Shown: one piece after another, positions 9,490 through 17,891 of the stretch
How the letters are laid out: each line of letters begins with the position of its first letter
How positions within the stretch are numbered: the stretch's first letter is position 1
DNA from: Varibaculum timonense_A
GTDB taxonomy: Bacteria; Actinomycetota; Actinomycetes; Actinomycetales; Actinomycetaceae
Direction: 5' to 3'
DNA length: 64,000 nt
Assembly: GCF_027694345.1 (NCBI RefSeq)
Contig: NZ_JAQEVU010000007.1
Location: 62,001-126,000, forward strand
Notes under the pieces: generated by a model
What the model was told of the DNA's origin: nothing
Database searches by the model: none
What the model saw: only the letters and a program-made list of their open reading frames with translations
Made by a program: the position numbers and the translations under genes

Positions 9490-9699
9490 CTATTTGAACA
9501 GGAAGCCGGCAACCAAACCGATTAGAGCTAGTGCTTCTACGAAAGCAATACCAATAAACATATTGGTGGTGAGACGACCACCCAGCTCTGGCTGCCGTGC
9601 CATAGATTCTTGGGTTTTGCCAATCAAAATCCCGATACCAATGCCAGGTCCTAGGGTGGCCAGACCATATCCGATAGTAGCTAGAACGCCCAAACTCAT
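9490..9699 (-). CDS. atpE: ATP synthase c subunit
   Basis: The ring-forming proteolipid, 69 residues, two membrane helices. The polar loop ARQPE (residues 34-38) contacts gamma/epsilon, and the ion-carrying carboxylate is Glu55 in FIGIAFVEALALIG. The residues around Glu55 (V-E-A-L) lack the Ser/Thr pair expected for sodium coordination, so a proton-type ring is likely. Helix 1 has the glycine-rich GPGIGIGILIG packing motif. Confidence 0.96.
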   Translation of the reverse strand: MSLGVLATIGYGLATLGPGIGIGILIGKTQESMARQPELGGRLTTNMFIGIAFVEALALIGLVAGFLFK

Positions 9700-9760
9700 A
9701 ATATTTTCTCTTTCTTTTCTTGTTTTCCCCGTATCCAGTTCGCTTTGATACGGAAGTCTT

Positions 9761-10570
9761 TTAATGTGCTGGGTGAACCGAAAGGTTCACGTATACCGAT
9801 GACAAAATCGCAAAAATATACGCCTGTAAGAACGCCACCAATATCTCAAAAGCGGTACAGGCAATTGCGGCTACAAAGGTAACTAAAGAAATAATCTTCA
9901 TTCCGCCGCTGGCCCACAATAAGAAGTAGTTAGTGGCCAGAATGGTCAGAGCTAACAAAATATGTCCCGCAACCATATTGGCCAAAAGCCGCACAAACAA
10001 GGTAAAAGGCCGAATAATGAACGTGGAAATAAACTCGATTGGAGTTAGTAACACATACAGAACTTTGGGAACATTCGGGGGAAAGAGGGAGGATTTCATG
10101 AAGCCCCCAAAGCCCTGCGCCCCAATTCCGGCAGCCACAAAAAGTACCCAAGAAAACAGTGCCAATATCAAGGGAACTCCGGCCACAGATGAACCCGCGA
10201 TGTTAAGCCCCGGAATCACTCCCGCTATGTTCATGAACAACACCGTGAAAAAGATTGCGGTGATAATCCCGTTATAGCGACGTGCATATTCCTTGCCCAT
10301 AATGGCTTCCGAAATGCTTTCGCGACAAAAATCCAAAAGATATTCCATCGATGACTGCGCCGTACCTGGAACCAACTTTGCCCGACGCACATAAAGGAAA
10401 GAAACCAGCAAAAACAGGGTCAGCATTACCAGACGCACCAACACAATCCGGTTCAGTTCAAAGGGAGTACCGGCAAACGCAATCACCGGGGGGAAGAATT
10501 CATCAATGGTAGGTGCCTCGAAACCGCTTTGCGGTATCAGGGTGGTTAGCCCACTGAGCATTGGTGACAC
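9761..10570 (-). CDS. atpB: ATP synthase a subunit
   Basis: The Fo stator channel subunit, 269 residues, five or six membrane helices. The essential arginine lies in LFVRLLANMVAGH (about residues 187-199), and the last helices hold ILVAFLQAYIFAILSSVY, the conserved Q-A-Y-x-F segment. The start ATG gives an N-terminal periplasmic stretch as in other actinobacteria. It opens the atpBEFHAGDC run; the 167 bases upstream separate it from the atpI-like gene and may hold the operon promoter. Confidence 0.95.
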   Translation of the reverse strand: MSPMLSGLTTLIPQSGFEAPTIDEFFPPVIAFAGTPFELNRIVLVRLVMLTLFLLVSFLYVRRAKLVPGTAQSSMEYLLDFCRESISEAIMGKEYARRYNGIITAIFFTVLFMNIAGVIPGLNIAGSSVAGVPLILALFSWVLFVAAGIGAQGFGGFMKSSLFPPNVPKVLYVLLTPIEFISTFIIRPFTLFVRLLANMVAGHILLALTILATNYFLLWASGGMKIISLVTFVAAIACTAFEILVAFLQAYIFAILSSVYVNLSVHPAH

Positions 10571-10737
10571 TGTCTGTTCCCTTCATTTCTGCCACGCGAT
10601 TGAAACCTGTGTTTCAGGCTCTATTCTAACGCCTTAGTTTTACTTCAAGAACCCGCTCTAGAATATCTAATGATTAACTTAACATAGGACTTGCGTCCCC
10701 GAGAACTTGGGTTTTCTTTATGAAGATTTTAGCTTCA

Positions 10738-11253
10738 CTAGATTCTCCCGATAATTAACCTATTGGATTTTGATACCACTGCGGCTTCACCAATAGTGGT
10801 TAGTAAAATCGCGATTACCAGAACCAAGAAAATCGTAGGGTTATCCACCTGGGATATAGGTCGCAACGCCGCAACTGCCACCAAAACTATGAGCAGTTTC
10901 ACTAAATAAGCCCCAAATACATAGGTTGTAGTGCGCAAAGGATTACGTAAAACCAGCTGATTGGCACCAATACCAATCGCCGCAACTACCCACATGATCG
11001 CCAATGCGCAAACCGCCCCCAAAACTCCGGAAAAACCTCGTATTAGACCCGCCGGCGGAATCGCCACCACCGTCAAAAAAGCCAAAATGATAACCACCGC
11101 ACGATTGCCTTTACGAATTGCCAAGCGCGCCCCATAGCGATTTTCAATCGCAGAAGAAGTAGCTACCTGGTCTTTTGTAGCTGCCAGTTTTACGGGTTTG
11201 CCCCGCTTTACCGTTACCTCTCTGTCGGAACCGCACGATGCGTCCTCTTTCAT
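10738..11253 (-). CDS. AtpI-like membrane protein preceding the ATP synthase operon
   Basis: A 171-residue protein with a basic cytoplasmic N-terminus of about 50 residues and four predicted membrane helices (about residues 52-72, 76-97, 106-130, 135-157). Position between wecA and atpB matches the atpI-like gene of mycobacteria (Rv1303 position). AtpI-type proteins help assemble the c ring, but sequence similarity in this family is low, so the role is inferred from location. Its start overlaps the wecA stop by four bases (ATGA). Confidence 0.75.
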   Translation of the reverse strand: MKEDASCGSDREVTVKRGKPVKLAATKDQVATSSAIENRYGARLAIRKGNRAVVIILAFLTVVAIPPAGLIRGFSGVLGAVCALAIMWVVAAIGIGANQLVLRNPLRTTTYVFGAYLVKLLIVLVAVAALRPISQVDNPTIFLVLVIAILLTTIGEAAVVSKSNRLIIGRI

Positions 11254-12389
11254 AACTCGTCCTTTTCTAGTAAGTGACGTGGATAAGAGCCCGTAAAATA
11301 ATAGCTACGCAAACCTGGCAAATAAGAAATGGTGACCAGCAGACAAAGCACTCCCCCTCCCAGAGCCAGCAACAGCTCGGGCAGCCAGTTCAGTTTCAAT
11401 AGACAAACCGCGAGCAGCGAAAAGTATAGTGCCCAAAGATACATCACCAGAACTGCACGCCGATGGGAATGACCCATTTTTAATAGACGATGATGTAAAT
11501 GCTGACTATCAGGCTTAATAGGGGTGTCTCCTCGGCCTACGCGACGAATTACTGCCATGATGGTGTCCAGGAATGGCAAAATTAATACGGCAACTGGTAA
11601 AAGCAAGGGAATCGCGGCCGGTAAGAACTGGGAGCCACCGATAGAGGCGGGGTCAATTTGCCCGGTAACCACGATAAACATACAGGAAATAGTGAGCCCC
11701 AGCAGCATTGAACCCGAATCCCCCATAAAGATGGTGGCGGGATGGAAATTTGAAAACAGAAATCCAAGACAAACCCCCACGATTACTATCCCAATCATGG
11801 CAGCAAAAGAGGCATAGCTTTGGGCATTGGTAAGACGAATTAAAAGATAAGAGTAGACAAAGAATGCTCCGGCTCCAATCAGGGTGATTCCGGCTGCAAG
11901 TCCGTCAAGACCATCAACAAAATTTACGGCATTGATTGCAAACACGATTATCAACACCGTAACCATTATCGACATCCGAGTAGACGGGATAGTGATACCA
12001 AAAACTGGGAAAGATATGACTTGAATACCCTGCCAAGCCACGGCAGTGGCAATCAGGATTTGTCCCGATAGTTTAGTCCACCAGGTTAAATCGTAAATAT
12101 CATCCACCACCCCCAAAAGGGTGATAGCGAGGGAACCAAAAATCAATGCCCAAACTTGCGGATCAGCATAAAACTGCGAAAAATAGGGCATTTGCCGAGA
12201 AATCAAAAACGCTCCCACCATTCCCAAAAGCATTGCAATTCCCCCTAAACGGGGGGTCGGAACGGTGTGGACATCACGTTCACGAACCGGAGTTACCACA
12301 TGGAGGGCTAGGGAAATGCGACGCACTATTGGGGTCGCTAAGAAAGTAATCGCCATCGCAATTACTCCCAGCAACAGATAGGCTTTCAC
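11250..12389 (-). CDS. wecA: Undecaprenyl/decaprenyl-phosphate GlcNAc-1-phosphate transferase
   Basis: An integral membrane enzyme (379 residues, about 10-11 helices) of the MraY/WecA family that transfers a sugar-1-phosphate from a UDP-sugar to a polyprenyl phosphate, the first step in lipid-linked cell-wall glycan assembly. Diagnostic motifs are GVVDDIYDL (Asp-rich, Mg site), NFVDGLDGLAAG, FMGDSGSMLLG and the cytoplasmic DSQHLHHRLL loop. Placement ahead of atp genes equals the rfe/wecA gene of mycobacteria. GlcNAc is the likely substrate by family, not proven. Confidence 0.9.
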   Translation of the reverse strand: MKAYLLLGVIAMAITFLATPIVRRISLALHVVTPVRERDVHTVPTPRLGGIAMLLGMVGAFLISRQMPYFSQFYADPQVWALIFGSLAITLLGVVDDIYDLTWWTKLSGQILIATAVAWQGIQVISFPVFGITIPSTRMSIMVTVLIIVFAINAVNFVDGLDGLAAGITLIGAGAFFVYSYLLIRLTNAQSYASFAAMIGIVIVGVCLGFLFSNFHPATIFMGDSGSMLLGLTISCMFIVVTGQIDPASIGGSQFLPAAIPLLLPVAVLILPFLDTIMAVIRRVGRGDTPIKPDSQHLHHRLLKMGHSHRRAVLVMYLWALYFSLLAVCLLKLNWLPELLLALGGGVLCLLVTISYLPGLRSYYFTGSYPRHLLEKDEL

Positions 12390-12398
12390 GGTTCCTCC

Positions 12399-13022
12399 CT
12401 AGTCATTGGCTACTTTTCCAGCTACTGCCTTTAGCTCATCGACCCCAATCGCCCCCATACGCAGCAACCAGTAGTCGCCTCCTATAACTTTAATGATGGT
12501 TGAGGGTTTCCCAATCGGGCTTTTCCCAGCATCTACATAATCTGCGACTTTATCCCCGAAATAGTCTCGTGCTTGGGTTGCCGATTGCGCCGGGGAACAG
12601 CCATGTAAGTTAGCGGAAGTAACCGCGAGCGGTCCGGTTACCTCCATTAATTCCAAGAGATCTTTTTGATTTGGCTGCCGGATTGCTACCGTACCTCCAG
12701 TTATCCCCAAATCTAACGATAAATCTTCGCGAGCAATGAGCACAATAGTGAGCGCTCCAGGCCAGAAGCTATTCATAAATTTTTTAGCTAGAGGAGGTAT
12801 CTCGGGGACTAAAGATTCTACTTGCGAAATACCGCTAACTAATACCGGGGAGGGGAAGTCGCGCCCTCTGCCTTTAGCGGTTAGCAATTTATCAACCGCA
12901 GAGGACGAAAAGGGGTCAGCCGCAATTCCATATACGGTGTCGGTGGGTACCACCAGCAGTTTCCCGGATTTAATCTGGGTGTTTAGGTGGGCAATATCTT
13001 TATTATTTAGCGGAGTGCGCAT
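12399..13022 (-). CDS. tsaC: L-threonylcarbamoyladenylate synthase
   Basis: A YrdC/Sua5-type enzyme making threonylcarbamoyl-AMP from Thr, bicarbonate and ATP, the donor for t6A37 of tRNAs reading ANN codons. It has 207 residues, a YrdC domain without the extra Sua5 domain. The N-terminus KLLVVPTDTVYGIAADPF is the classic signature, and LAVTSANLHGCSPA lies near residue 137. Its start overlaps the end of the LAXTG gene by 16 bases, so the two are probably translated in series. It is nine bases ahead of wecA. Confidence 0.92.
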   Translation of the reverse strand: MRTPLNNKDIAHLNTQIKSGKLLVVPTDTVYGIAADPFSSSAVDKLLTAKGRGRDFPSPVLVSGISQVESLVPEIPPLAKKFMNSFWPGALTIVLIAREDLSLDLGITGGTVAIRQPNQKDLLELMEVTGPLAVTSANLHGCSPAQSATQARDYFGDKVADYVDAGKSPIGKPSTIIKVIGGDYWLLRMGAIGVDELKAVAGKVAND

Positions 13023-13423
13023 ACCTGCATACTAGCGTTTTTGCTGCGTTCACGCGCGTAGGTTACTACCGCAGTGCCCAGCCAAATACACAGCAAAGAG
13101 CTTCCAGTGAGCCAAATATCGCGCTGCCCTCCGGTCTTCGCTAAGTCCGGAGGACTAGCCGGGATAGAGGGAGCAGAATCGGGGGCGTTTTCTGGAGGTT
13201 TACTACTTTGACTTGCTGGTTCTGTATTTTGAGGAGTCTGGGTAGGAGCAGACGAAATACTTGCTGGCGGGGCAGAACTACTAATGGGTTTATCGATAGG
13301 GGCTTCCTTAAAACTCAAGGAAGCGTTGGGGGTAGGGTCTACGGCAAAAGCAGAGGACGTGAAAACTATAGGGAGGAAAGCCGCAGCTGCTACCGCTACT
13401 GCCGAACGCTGCCACGACCTCAT
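13007..13423 (-). CDS. Small Pro/Ser-rich cell-wall protein with LAXTG-type anchor
   Basis: A 138-residue secreted protein. Residues 1-27 form a signal peptide ending SSAFA. Residues 30-93 are low-complexity and rich in Ser, Pro, Ala and Gln, a wall-spanning stalk. LAKTGG (about residues 94-99) is an LAXTG motif of the kind used by class E sortases, followed by a membrane helix and the charged tail RERSKN. The family is not recognised beyond this layout. It sits between prmC and tsaC, a spot normally without such a gene, and its end overlaps tsaC. Confidence 0.75.
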   Translation of the reverse strand: MRSWQRSAVAVAAAAFLPIVFTSSAFAVDPTPNASLSFKEAPIDKPISSSAPPASISSAPTQTPQNTEPASQSSKPPENAPDSAPSIPASPPDLAKTGGQRDIWLTGSSLLCIWLGTAVVTYARERSKNASMQVCALR

Positions 13424-13501
13424 TGACTACTCTTTCTCCCATTTGCCAGCCACTTTAGTTAAAAGATTAGCATTATCTCAGGTGGGAATTAAACTTATTT
13501 C

Positions 13502-14359
13502 CTATTTTTTTGCGAAAAGATATCGATTACGACCAGTAAGGTCGCGCCGCGTCCTCGCCTTAGAAAATCCGATACCGGTGGCATAGCTATTAAGCTGTTC
13601 CCCTTGGCTAGGGTCATGTTCCATTGCCAATACTCCCCCGGGCCTTAGCAATCGAAAAGCCTGTTTCACGGTTCGGGTGGGAATCAGCAACCCGTTTTCT
13701 CCCCCACCCCACAGGGCTAGCGGGGGGTCACGGAGAGCTTCAGGCTGGTCTATAGCTCCCTCAGGTACATAGGGCGGGTTGGATACGATGAGGTCAAAGC
13801 GTCCAGCTTGCTTTGCCCACAACTGCTCATCAGCTACATCTGCACAGGTAATCTGGATTCGTTCGCCCTGTCGGGGATAGCGGTTGAGATTCTTTTTTGC
13901 CACCCCTAACGCTTTTTCACTAATCTCGACCATGAACACTCGACAGGAGGGAAGCGCGTGCGCGAGAGCAAGGGCAATCGCGCCAGACCCAGCACAAAGA
14001 TCGGCGACCAGCTGCGCGCCTTGAGCCGCCTCGGTTTGTAACGCCAGTTCCACCAGATACTCGGTTTCGGGGCGCACGATGAAAGCATCGGGGCTAGAAA
14101 ATAGGCAGAAAGAACCAAAATACATTTCTTTTAATAGATGTTGTAAAGGTTCATGATTGCAGCGCCGTAAAACCAGGTCGCGAAAGGTTCTCGTTTGCGA
14201 AACCGTTAATTTTTCGGGCGCAAATAGATATTCCTTAGCCTGACAAACGGCACAGTACAATCGTTGAATTTCTTGAGCCGGAACTATTTGAGCCTGAATA
14301 TAGCGACTGCGCGCCCAACTATAGGCTTGTTCGCGGGTGAGGACGTCCTCTTGGTTCAC
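13502..14359 (-). CDS. prmC: Release factor glutamine methyltransferase
   Basis: The S-adenosylmethionine-dependent enzyme that methylates the GGQ glutamine of release factors. It has 285 residues. RPETEYLVE (about residues 101-109) ends the helical N-domain, the SAM loop is DLCAGSGAIALALA, and the catalytic NPPY motif lies in LIVSNPPYVPEG. It follows prfA, its substrate gene, by 18 bases, the standard bacterial arrangement. Confidence 0.95.
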   Translation of the reverse strand: MNQEDVLTREQAYSWARSRYIQAQIVPAQEIQRLYCAVCQAKEYLFAPEKLTVSQTRTFRDLVLRRCNHEPLQHLLKEMYFGSFCLFSSPDAFIVRPETEYLVELALQTEAAQGAQLVADLCAGSGAIALALAHALPSCRVFMVEISEKALGVAKKNLNRYPRQGERIQITCADVADEQLWAKQAGRFDLIVSNPPYVPEGAIDQPEALRDPPLALWGGGENGLLIPTRTVKQAFRLLRPGGVLAMEHDPSQGEQLNSYATGIGFSKARTRRDLTGRNRYLFAKK

Positions 14360-14377
14360 GGGAAATAATAGCCAATC

Positions 14378-15484
14378 CTATTTGTCGTCCGATTTTCCGG
14401 ATAACTTGGCGAGTCGATGCTCTTCATCAAGTTTAATTGCGGAGTCAATCACTGGTTGCAACTGTCCGTTCAGTACCTGGTCGAGGTTATATGCCTTGTA
14501 ACCAGTGCGATGATCTGCGATTCGGTTTTCTGGGAAGTTGTAGGTGCGGATACGTTCAGAGCGATCAACGGTACGTACCTGGGAATGTCGCTGCTCGGCG
14601 GCTTCGGCTTCCCTTTTGGCATCCTCTTCTGCTTTCAGGCGCGCCCGGAGCACCCGGAATGCAGCCTCCCGGTTTTGGATTTGAGACTTTTCGTTCTGCA
14701 TACTGACAACGATTCCGGTGGGGATATGGGTTAGACGAACCGCAGAATCGGTAGTATTAACCGACTGTCCACCAGGACCAGAGGAGCGGAACACATCTAC
14801 CCGCACATCATTTGGATCAATCTCAACTTCACCGGTATCTTCTGCCTCGGGCATAACAAGCACTCCTGCCGCTGAAGTGTGGATTCTACCCTGAGACTCA
14901 GTAACCGGCACTCGTTGAACCCGGTGAACCCCACCCTCGTATTTCAGATTTGCCCAAACTCCATCCTCGGGAGCAACATTCCCCTTGGCTTTAATCGCGA
15001 TTTGGGCATCCTTAATCCCACCCAGGTCATTCAAAGTAGAGTCCATAACCTGCACAGTCCAGCCTTTATCTTCGGCGTAGCGCTCATACATTCGCAGTAA
15101 ATCTCCCGCGAATAGGGCGGATTCATCCCCGCCCGCCCCGGCTTTAATCTCCATAATCACATCCCGAGCATCATCGGGGTCGCGCGGAGCCAGAATCTTA
15201 CGTAATTTGTCGAGGGCTCTTTCTTGAGCTGCTTGCACAAGGGGAAGCTCCTCAGCGAATTCGGGGTCTTCCTTAGCTAATTCTTTAGCGGCTTGCAGGT
15301 CTTCTTCCGCGTCTTTCCAAGCCGTATAGGCTTTAGCGATTTGGGATAGTTGCGCGTGCCTACGTCCAATCTTGCGGGCTTTAGCCTGGTCTCGCGCCAC
15401 GCTGGGATCACCCATTTTCATTTCTAACTCAGTTTTTTCAGTAATCAGCGCTTCAATAGCTTCCTGATCTACAGGTGATGACAC
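14378..15484 (-). CDS. prfA: Peptide chain release factor 1
   Basis: RF1, which ends translation at UAA and UAG. I choose the GTG at 15484-15482 because TAGGAGT lies seven bases upstream; a longer frame from 15514 would cover that site. This gives 368 residues. The catalytic GGQ is in SSGPGGQSVNTTDSAVRL, the stop-codon tripeptide region is in the expected place ahead of it, and the charged helical N-domain is intact. First of the prfA-prmC-(LAXTG)-tsaC run. Confidence 0.95.
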   Translation of the reverse strand: MSSPVDQEAIEALITEKTELEMKMGDPSVARDQAKARKIGRRHAQLSQIAKAYTAWKDAEEDLQAAKELAKEDPEFAEELPLVQAAQERALDKLRKILAPRDPDDARDVIMEIKAGAGGDESALFAGDLLRMYERYAEDKGWTVQVMDSTLNDLGGIKDAQIAIKAKGNVAPEDGVWANLKYEGGVHRVQRVPVTESQGRIHTSAAGVLVMPEAEDTGEVEIDPNDVRVDVFRSSGPGGQSVNTTDSAVRLTHIPTGIVVSMQNEKSQIQNREAAFRVLRARLKAEEDAKREAEAAEQRHSQVRTVDRSERIRTYNFPENRIADHRTGYKAYNLDQVLNGQLQPVIDSAIKLDEEHRLAKLSGKSDDK

Positions 15485-15726
15485 GGGTACTCCTAGGTTT
15501 TCAATAATGACCAATTCCCAGTCTACGTTCTTGCGCGCCAGGAATAAACTACAAGCTAGCTTTCAAGGGTAGGCAATCAGTTTCAAGTTCGGGTGCTTAC
15601 CATAGCTAACTCTTAGCGAGTCAGATAAACGATTACTGATAATCGCTGCATTTGCAAGGATAGAGCTAGCTATTCGCAAGCTAGCAAAACTCTTCGGACG
15701 GTATCTGAAAGATGTAGTAGATACCA

Positions 15727-15761
15727 AAAGGTGTGGTCGATTAGTAATCGACCACACCTTT
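15727..15761 (-). terminator. Perfect 17-bp hairpin after rpmE
   Basis: A perfect inverted repeat, arms 15727-15743 and 15745-15761 around a single base, nine bases past the rpmE stop. The stem is mixed GC/AT with an A/T-rich base, so on the minus strand it ends in a short T run. Most likely the rpmE terminator, separating it from prfA. The stretch from 15515 to 15726 holds no gene and probably carries the prfA promoter. Confidence 0.7.
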
Positions 15762-15770
15762 GATTAAAAC

Positions 15771-15989
15771 TTATTTGTTGCGGTTGCGTTTTCCGTAACG
15801 AGCCTCGAAGCGGGCTACCCGTCCTCCGGTATCCATAATCTTTTGCTTACCGGTGTAGAACGGATGGCAAGCCGAGCACACATCTACCCTCATAACACCA
15901 GAGGTAATAGTGGAACGGGTTTCAAAACTGTTTCCACAGGTACAAGTAACCGTGGTAGGGACATATTCGGGATGGATTCCCTGCTTCAT
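15771..15989 (-). CDS. rpmE: Ribosomal protein L31, zinc-binding form
   Basis: A 72-residue large-subunit ribosomal protein. The four-cysteine type is clear: CTCGNSFET (residues 16-24) and VDVCSACHPFYTGKQK (about residues 36-51). In Actinobacteria such C+ L31 is often paired with a zinc-free paralogue used under zinc starvation; none is in this window. The Shine-Dalgarno AAGGAG lies six bases before the ATG. Confidence 0.96.
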   Translation of the reverse strand: MKQGIHPEYVPTTVTCTCGNSFETRSTITSGVMRVDVCSACHPFYTGKQKIMDTGGRVARFEARYGKRNRNK

Positions 15990-16198
15990 GATTTCTCCTT
16001 GGATTCTAAGAGCCCCGGGTCCAAATGTGGGTTACAAACGGTGAACCGGAACCGGATTAGATTATGCCACCTTTCACGCCGATAATGCCAGCTAGAAGAA
16101 CAAAATGTGTCCGGGGCTACCTTTCAGCGCTTCCCTATCTGCGCCATGTTCGTTATCCGAAAAAATTTTCTTATAACAATCTCATAACAAGAGATGGT

Positions 16199-16224
16199 CT
16201 TGACCAAGGTTACCGCAGGTCAAG
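16199..16224. promoter_or_regulatory. Inverted repeat upstream of the L,D-transpeptidase
   Basis: CTTGACC at 16199-16205 pairs with GGTCAAG at 16218-16224. The 360-base region between rpmE and the transpeptidase holds no gene and must contain both divergent promoters; this repeat could be an operator or a small hairpin. No regulator can be named. Confidence 0.3.
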
Positions 16225-16349
16225 CGGGTAGGAATACCTATTTACCTGCACTGTGAGCATACTTACCTAACCTTGAGGTAGCGAACCTAATAATCACAGT
16301 TAGGATAAAGATGTTGTTTTGATTAGCCAGTTTGGAAGCATCGGTATAA

Positions 16350-17786
16350 ATGTCTAAGAAAGCAAAAATCTCAATCGGTATTGTCATTGGCGTGCTAGTG
16401 GCATTGATTGCAGCCTTTGCAATCTACGTCTCTTACTACGCTGTGGGGAAAAAGGCTCTCCCCGGCACCACCGTGGGGGAAGTTAAAGTATCAGGAATGA
16501 CTGCTGCCCAAATTCAGCGGCAGCTAGAAAAAACCCAAACCAGCGGTAAAGCCACCTTCTCCGGCAAGGGAATCCAACAAGTATCTTTTACTCCCCAAGA
16601 AATCGGCTACCGGGTTAGCGCTGCTTCCACCGCTGAAAACGCTACTGCTCGCAGCAGTGTTTTTGACTATGTGAGCAGCCTATTTACTTCCCGGAAGCTA
16701 CCAATTGCTCACACCGTAGATCCCGCCATTACCAATGCCCTATCGCAAGAAATATCAAAATCAATAAAAGATGCTAAACCGGCTACCGAGCCCAGCGTAA
16801 AAGTTAATAAAGACGGAACCGGATTTGAGACGGTTGCCGGAAAGGACGGTTTCGGAGCAGACACTAAAGCACTGCTAACCGCTGCCGAAAAAGTAATGAA
16901 TACCCAAAAAGATCAGGCTATAGAGATAAGCGTGGGGGCAGTCAAACCACTAGCCGACCTGGAAACCGCTCAAAAGCTAGCTGAACTTGCTACCAAAAAC
17001 CTGCAAACCAAAGTGGCTATTAAAGCCGGAGACAAAGAAATAACTGCTGACCAAAAAACCAAAATTAGCTTCACTCAAATCCCCCCCGTAAGCAAAAACG
17101 CTAAGCTGCAGGCAAATGAGAAAGCGGTGAACGAGTGGGTAGAGGCGAATAAGAAAGCCGTTGAAGTCAAGAAAGTTGATGGAAAACGTTTCGTTAATAG
17201 TGGCGGTAAAGTACTAAAAACCGAGGTAGAAGCAAAAGATGGGGTTACGGTAAGTAATATCGATAAAGTAGCCCAGGAAATCTCCAATAAATTCCCAAAT
17301 GGGATTGACAGTTCTCCCTCATATGAAACCAAAGTTGAGAAAGCTACTACCAAGGATAAAACCGTTGCTGATGGCGCAGAAAAGTTAGCCTATATGGCAG
17401 CTCCCGGTGAAAAGTGGATTGATGTAAATCTTTCAAATTACACGGTCACCGGATACGAGGGAGCTACTGTAACTAAAGGACCGGTATCTATGGTTCCTGG
17501 CGCTCCCGCTACCCCAACTATTCAGGGTACCTTTGCTATTGACCGCAAGTATCGTTCTAAAACCATGCGCGGTTTTAACATTGACGGAACCCCGTACACT
17601 ACCCCGAATGTACCCTACGCAATGTATTTTTCAGGAGGATACGCCCTGCACGGCGCTCCTTGGCGTGGCTCTTTTGGGTGGGGTGGTCCTGGTGGATCCC
17701 ACGGCTGTGTAAATATGCCGGTATCAGCAGCCGGTCAGTTCTATAACTGGGCTCCGCTAGGTACTGTGGTTGTTTCTCACCGCTAA
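16350..17786 (+). CDS. L,D-transpeptidase with peptidoglycan-binding domain
   Basis: A 478-residue membrane-anchored cell-wall enzyme that forms 3-3 crosslinks or attaches proteins to the wall. A single N-terminal helix (about residues 7-29) anchors it; then two lysine-rich repeats of the PG-binding type-4 family (about residues 40-330); then the YkuD catalytic domain (about residues 355-478). The active site is SHGCVNMP with Cys453 and His451, and an upstream HGAPW provides another conserved histidine. It is the only plus-strand gene in the first 36 kb. Confidence 0.92.
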   Translation: MSKKAKISIGIVIGVLVALIAAFAIYVSYYAVGKKALPGTTVGEVKVSGMTAAQIQRQLEKTQTSGKATFSGKGIQQVSFTPQEIGYRVSAASTAENATARSSVFDYVSSLFTSRKLPIAHTVDPAITNALSQEISKSIKDAKPATEPSVKVNKDGTGFETVAGKDGFGADTKALLTAAEKVMNTQKDQAIEISVGAVKPLADLETAQKLAELATKNLQTKVAIKAGDKEITADQKTKISFTQIPPVSKNAKLQANEKAVNEWVEANKKAVEVKKVDGKRFVNSGGKVLKTEVEAKDGVTVSNIDKVAQEISNKFPNGIDSSPSYETKVEKATTKDKTVADGAEKLAYMAAPGEKWIDVNLSNYTVTGYEGATVTKGPVSMVPGAPATPTIQGTFAIDRKYRSKTMRGFNIDGTPYTTPNVPYAMYFSGGYALHGAPWRGSFGWGGPGGSHGCVNMPVSAAGQFYNWAPLGTVVVSHR

Positions 17787-17891
17787 CCAGCGGTCTGGAT
17801 AAACCCTCAGGCGAAAGCATAAAATCCCCTCTAACCTGGGTATCCCCTAAAATCTAGCTACTGCTACTACTGCTAGGGGAAACTACCTACC

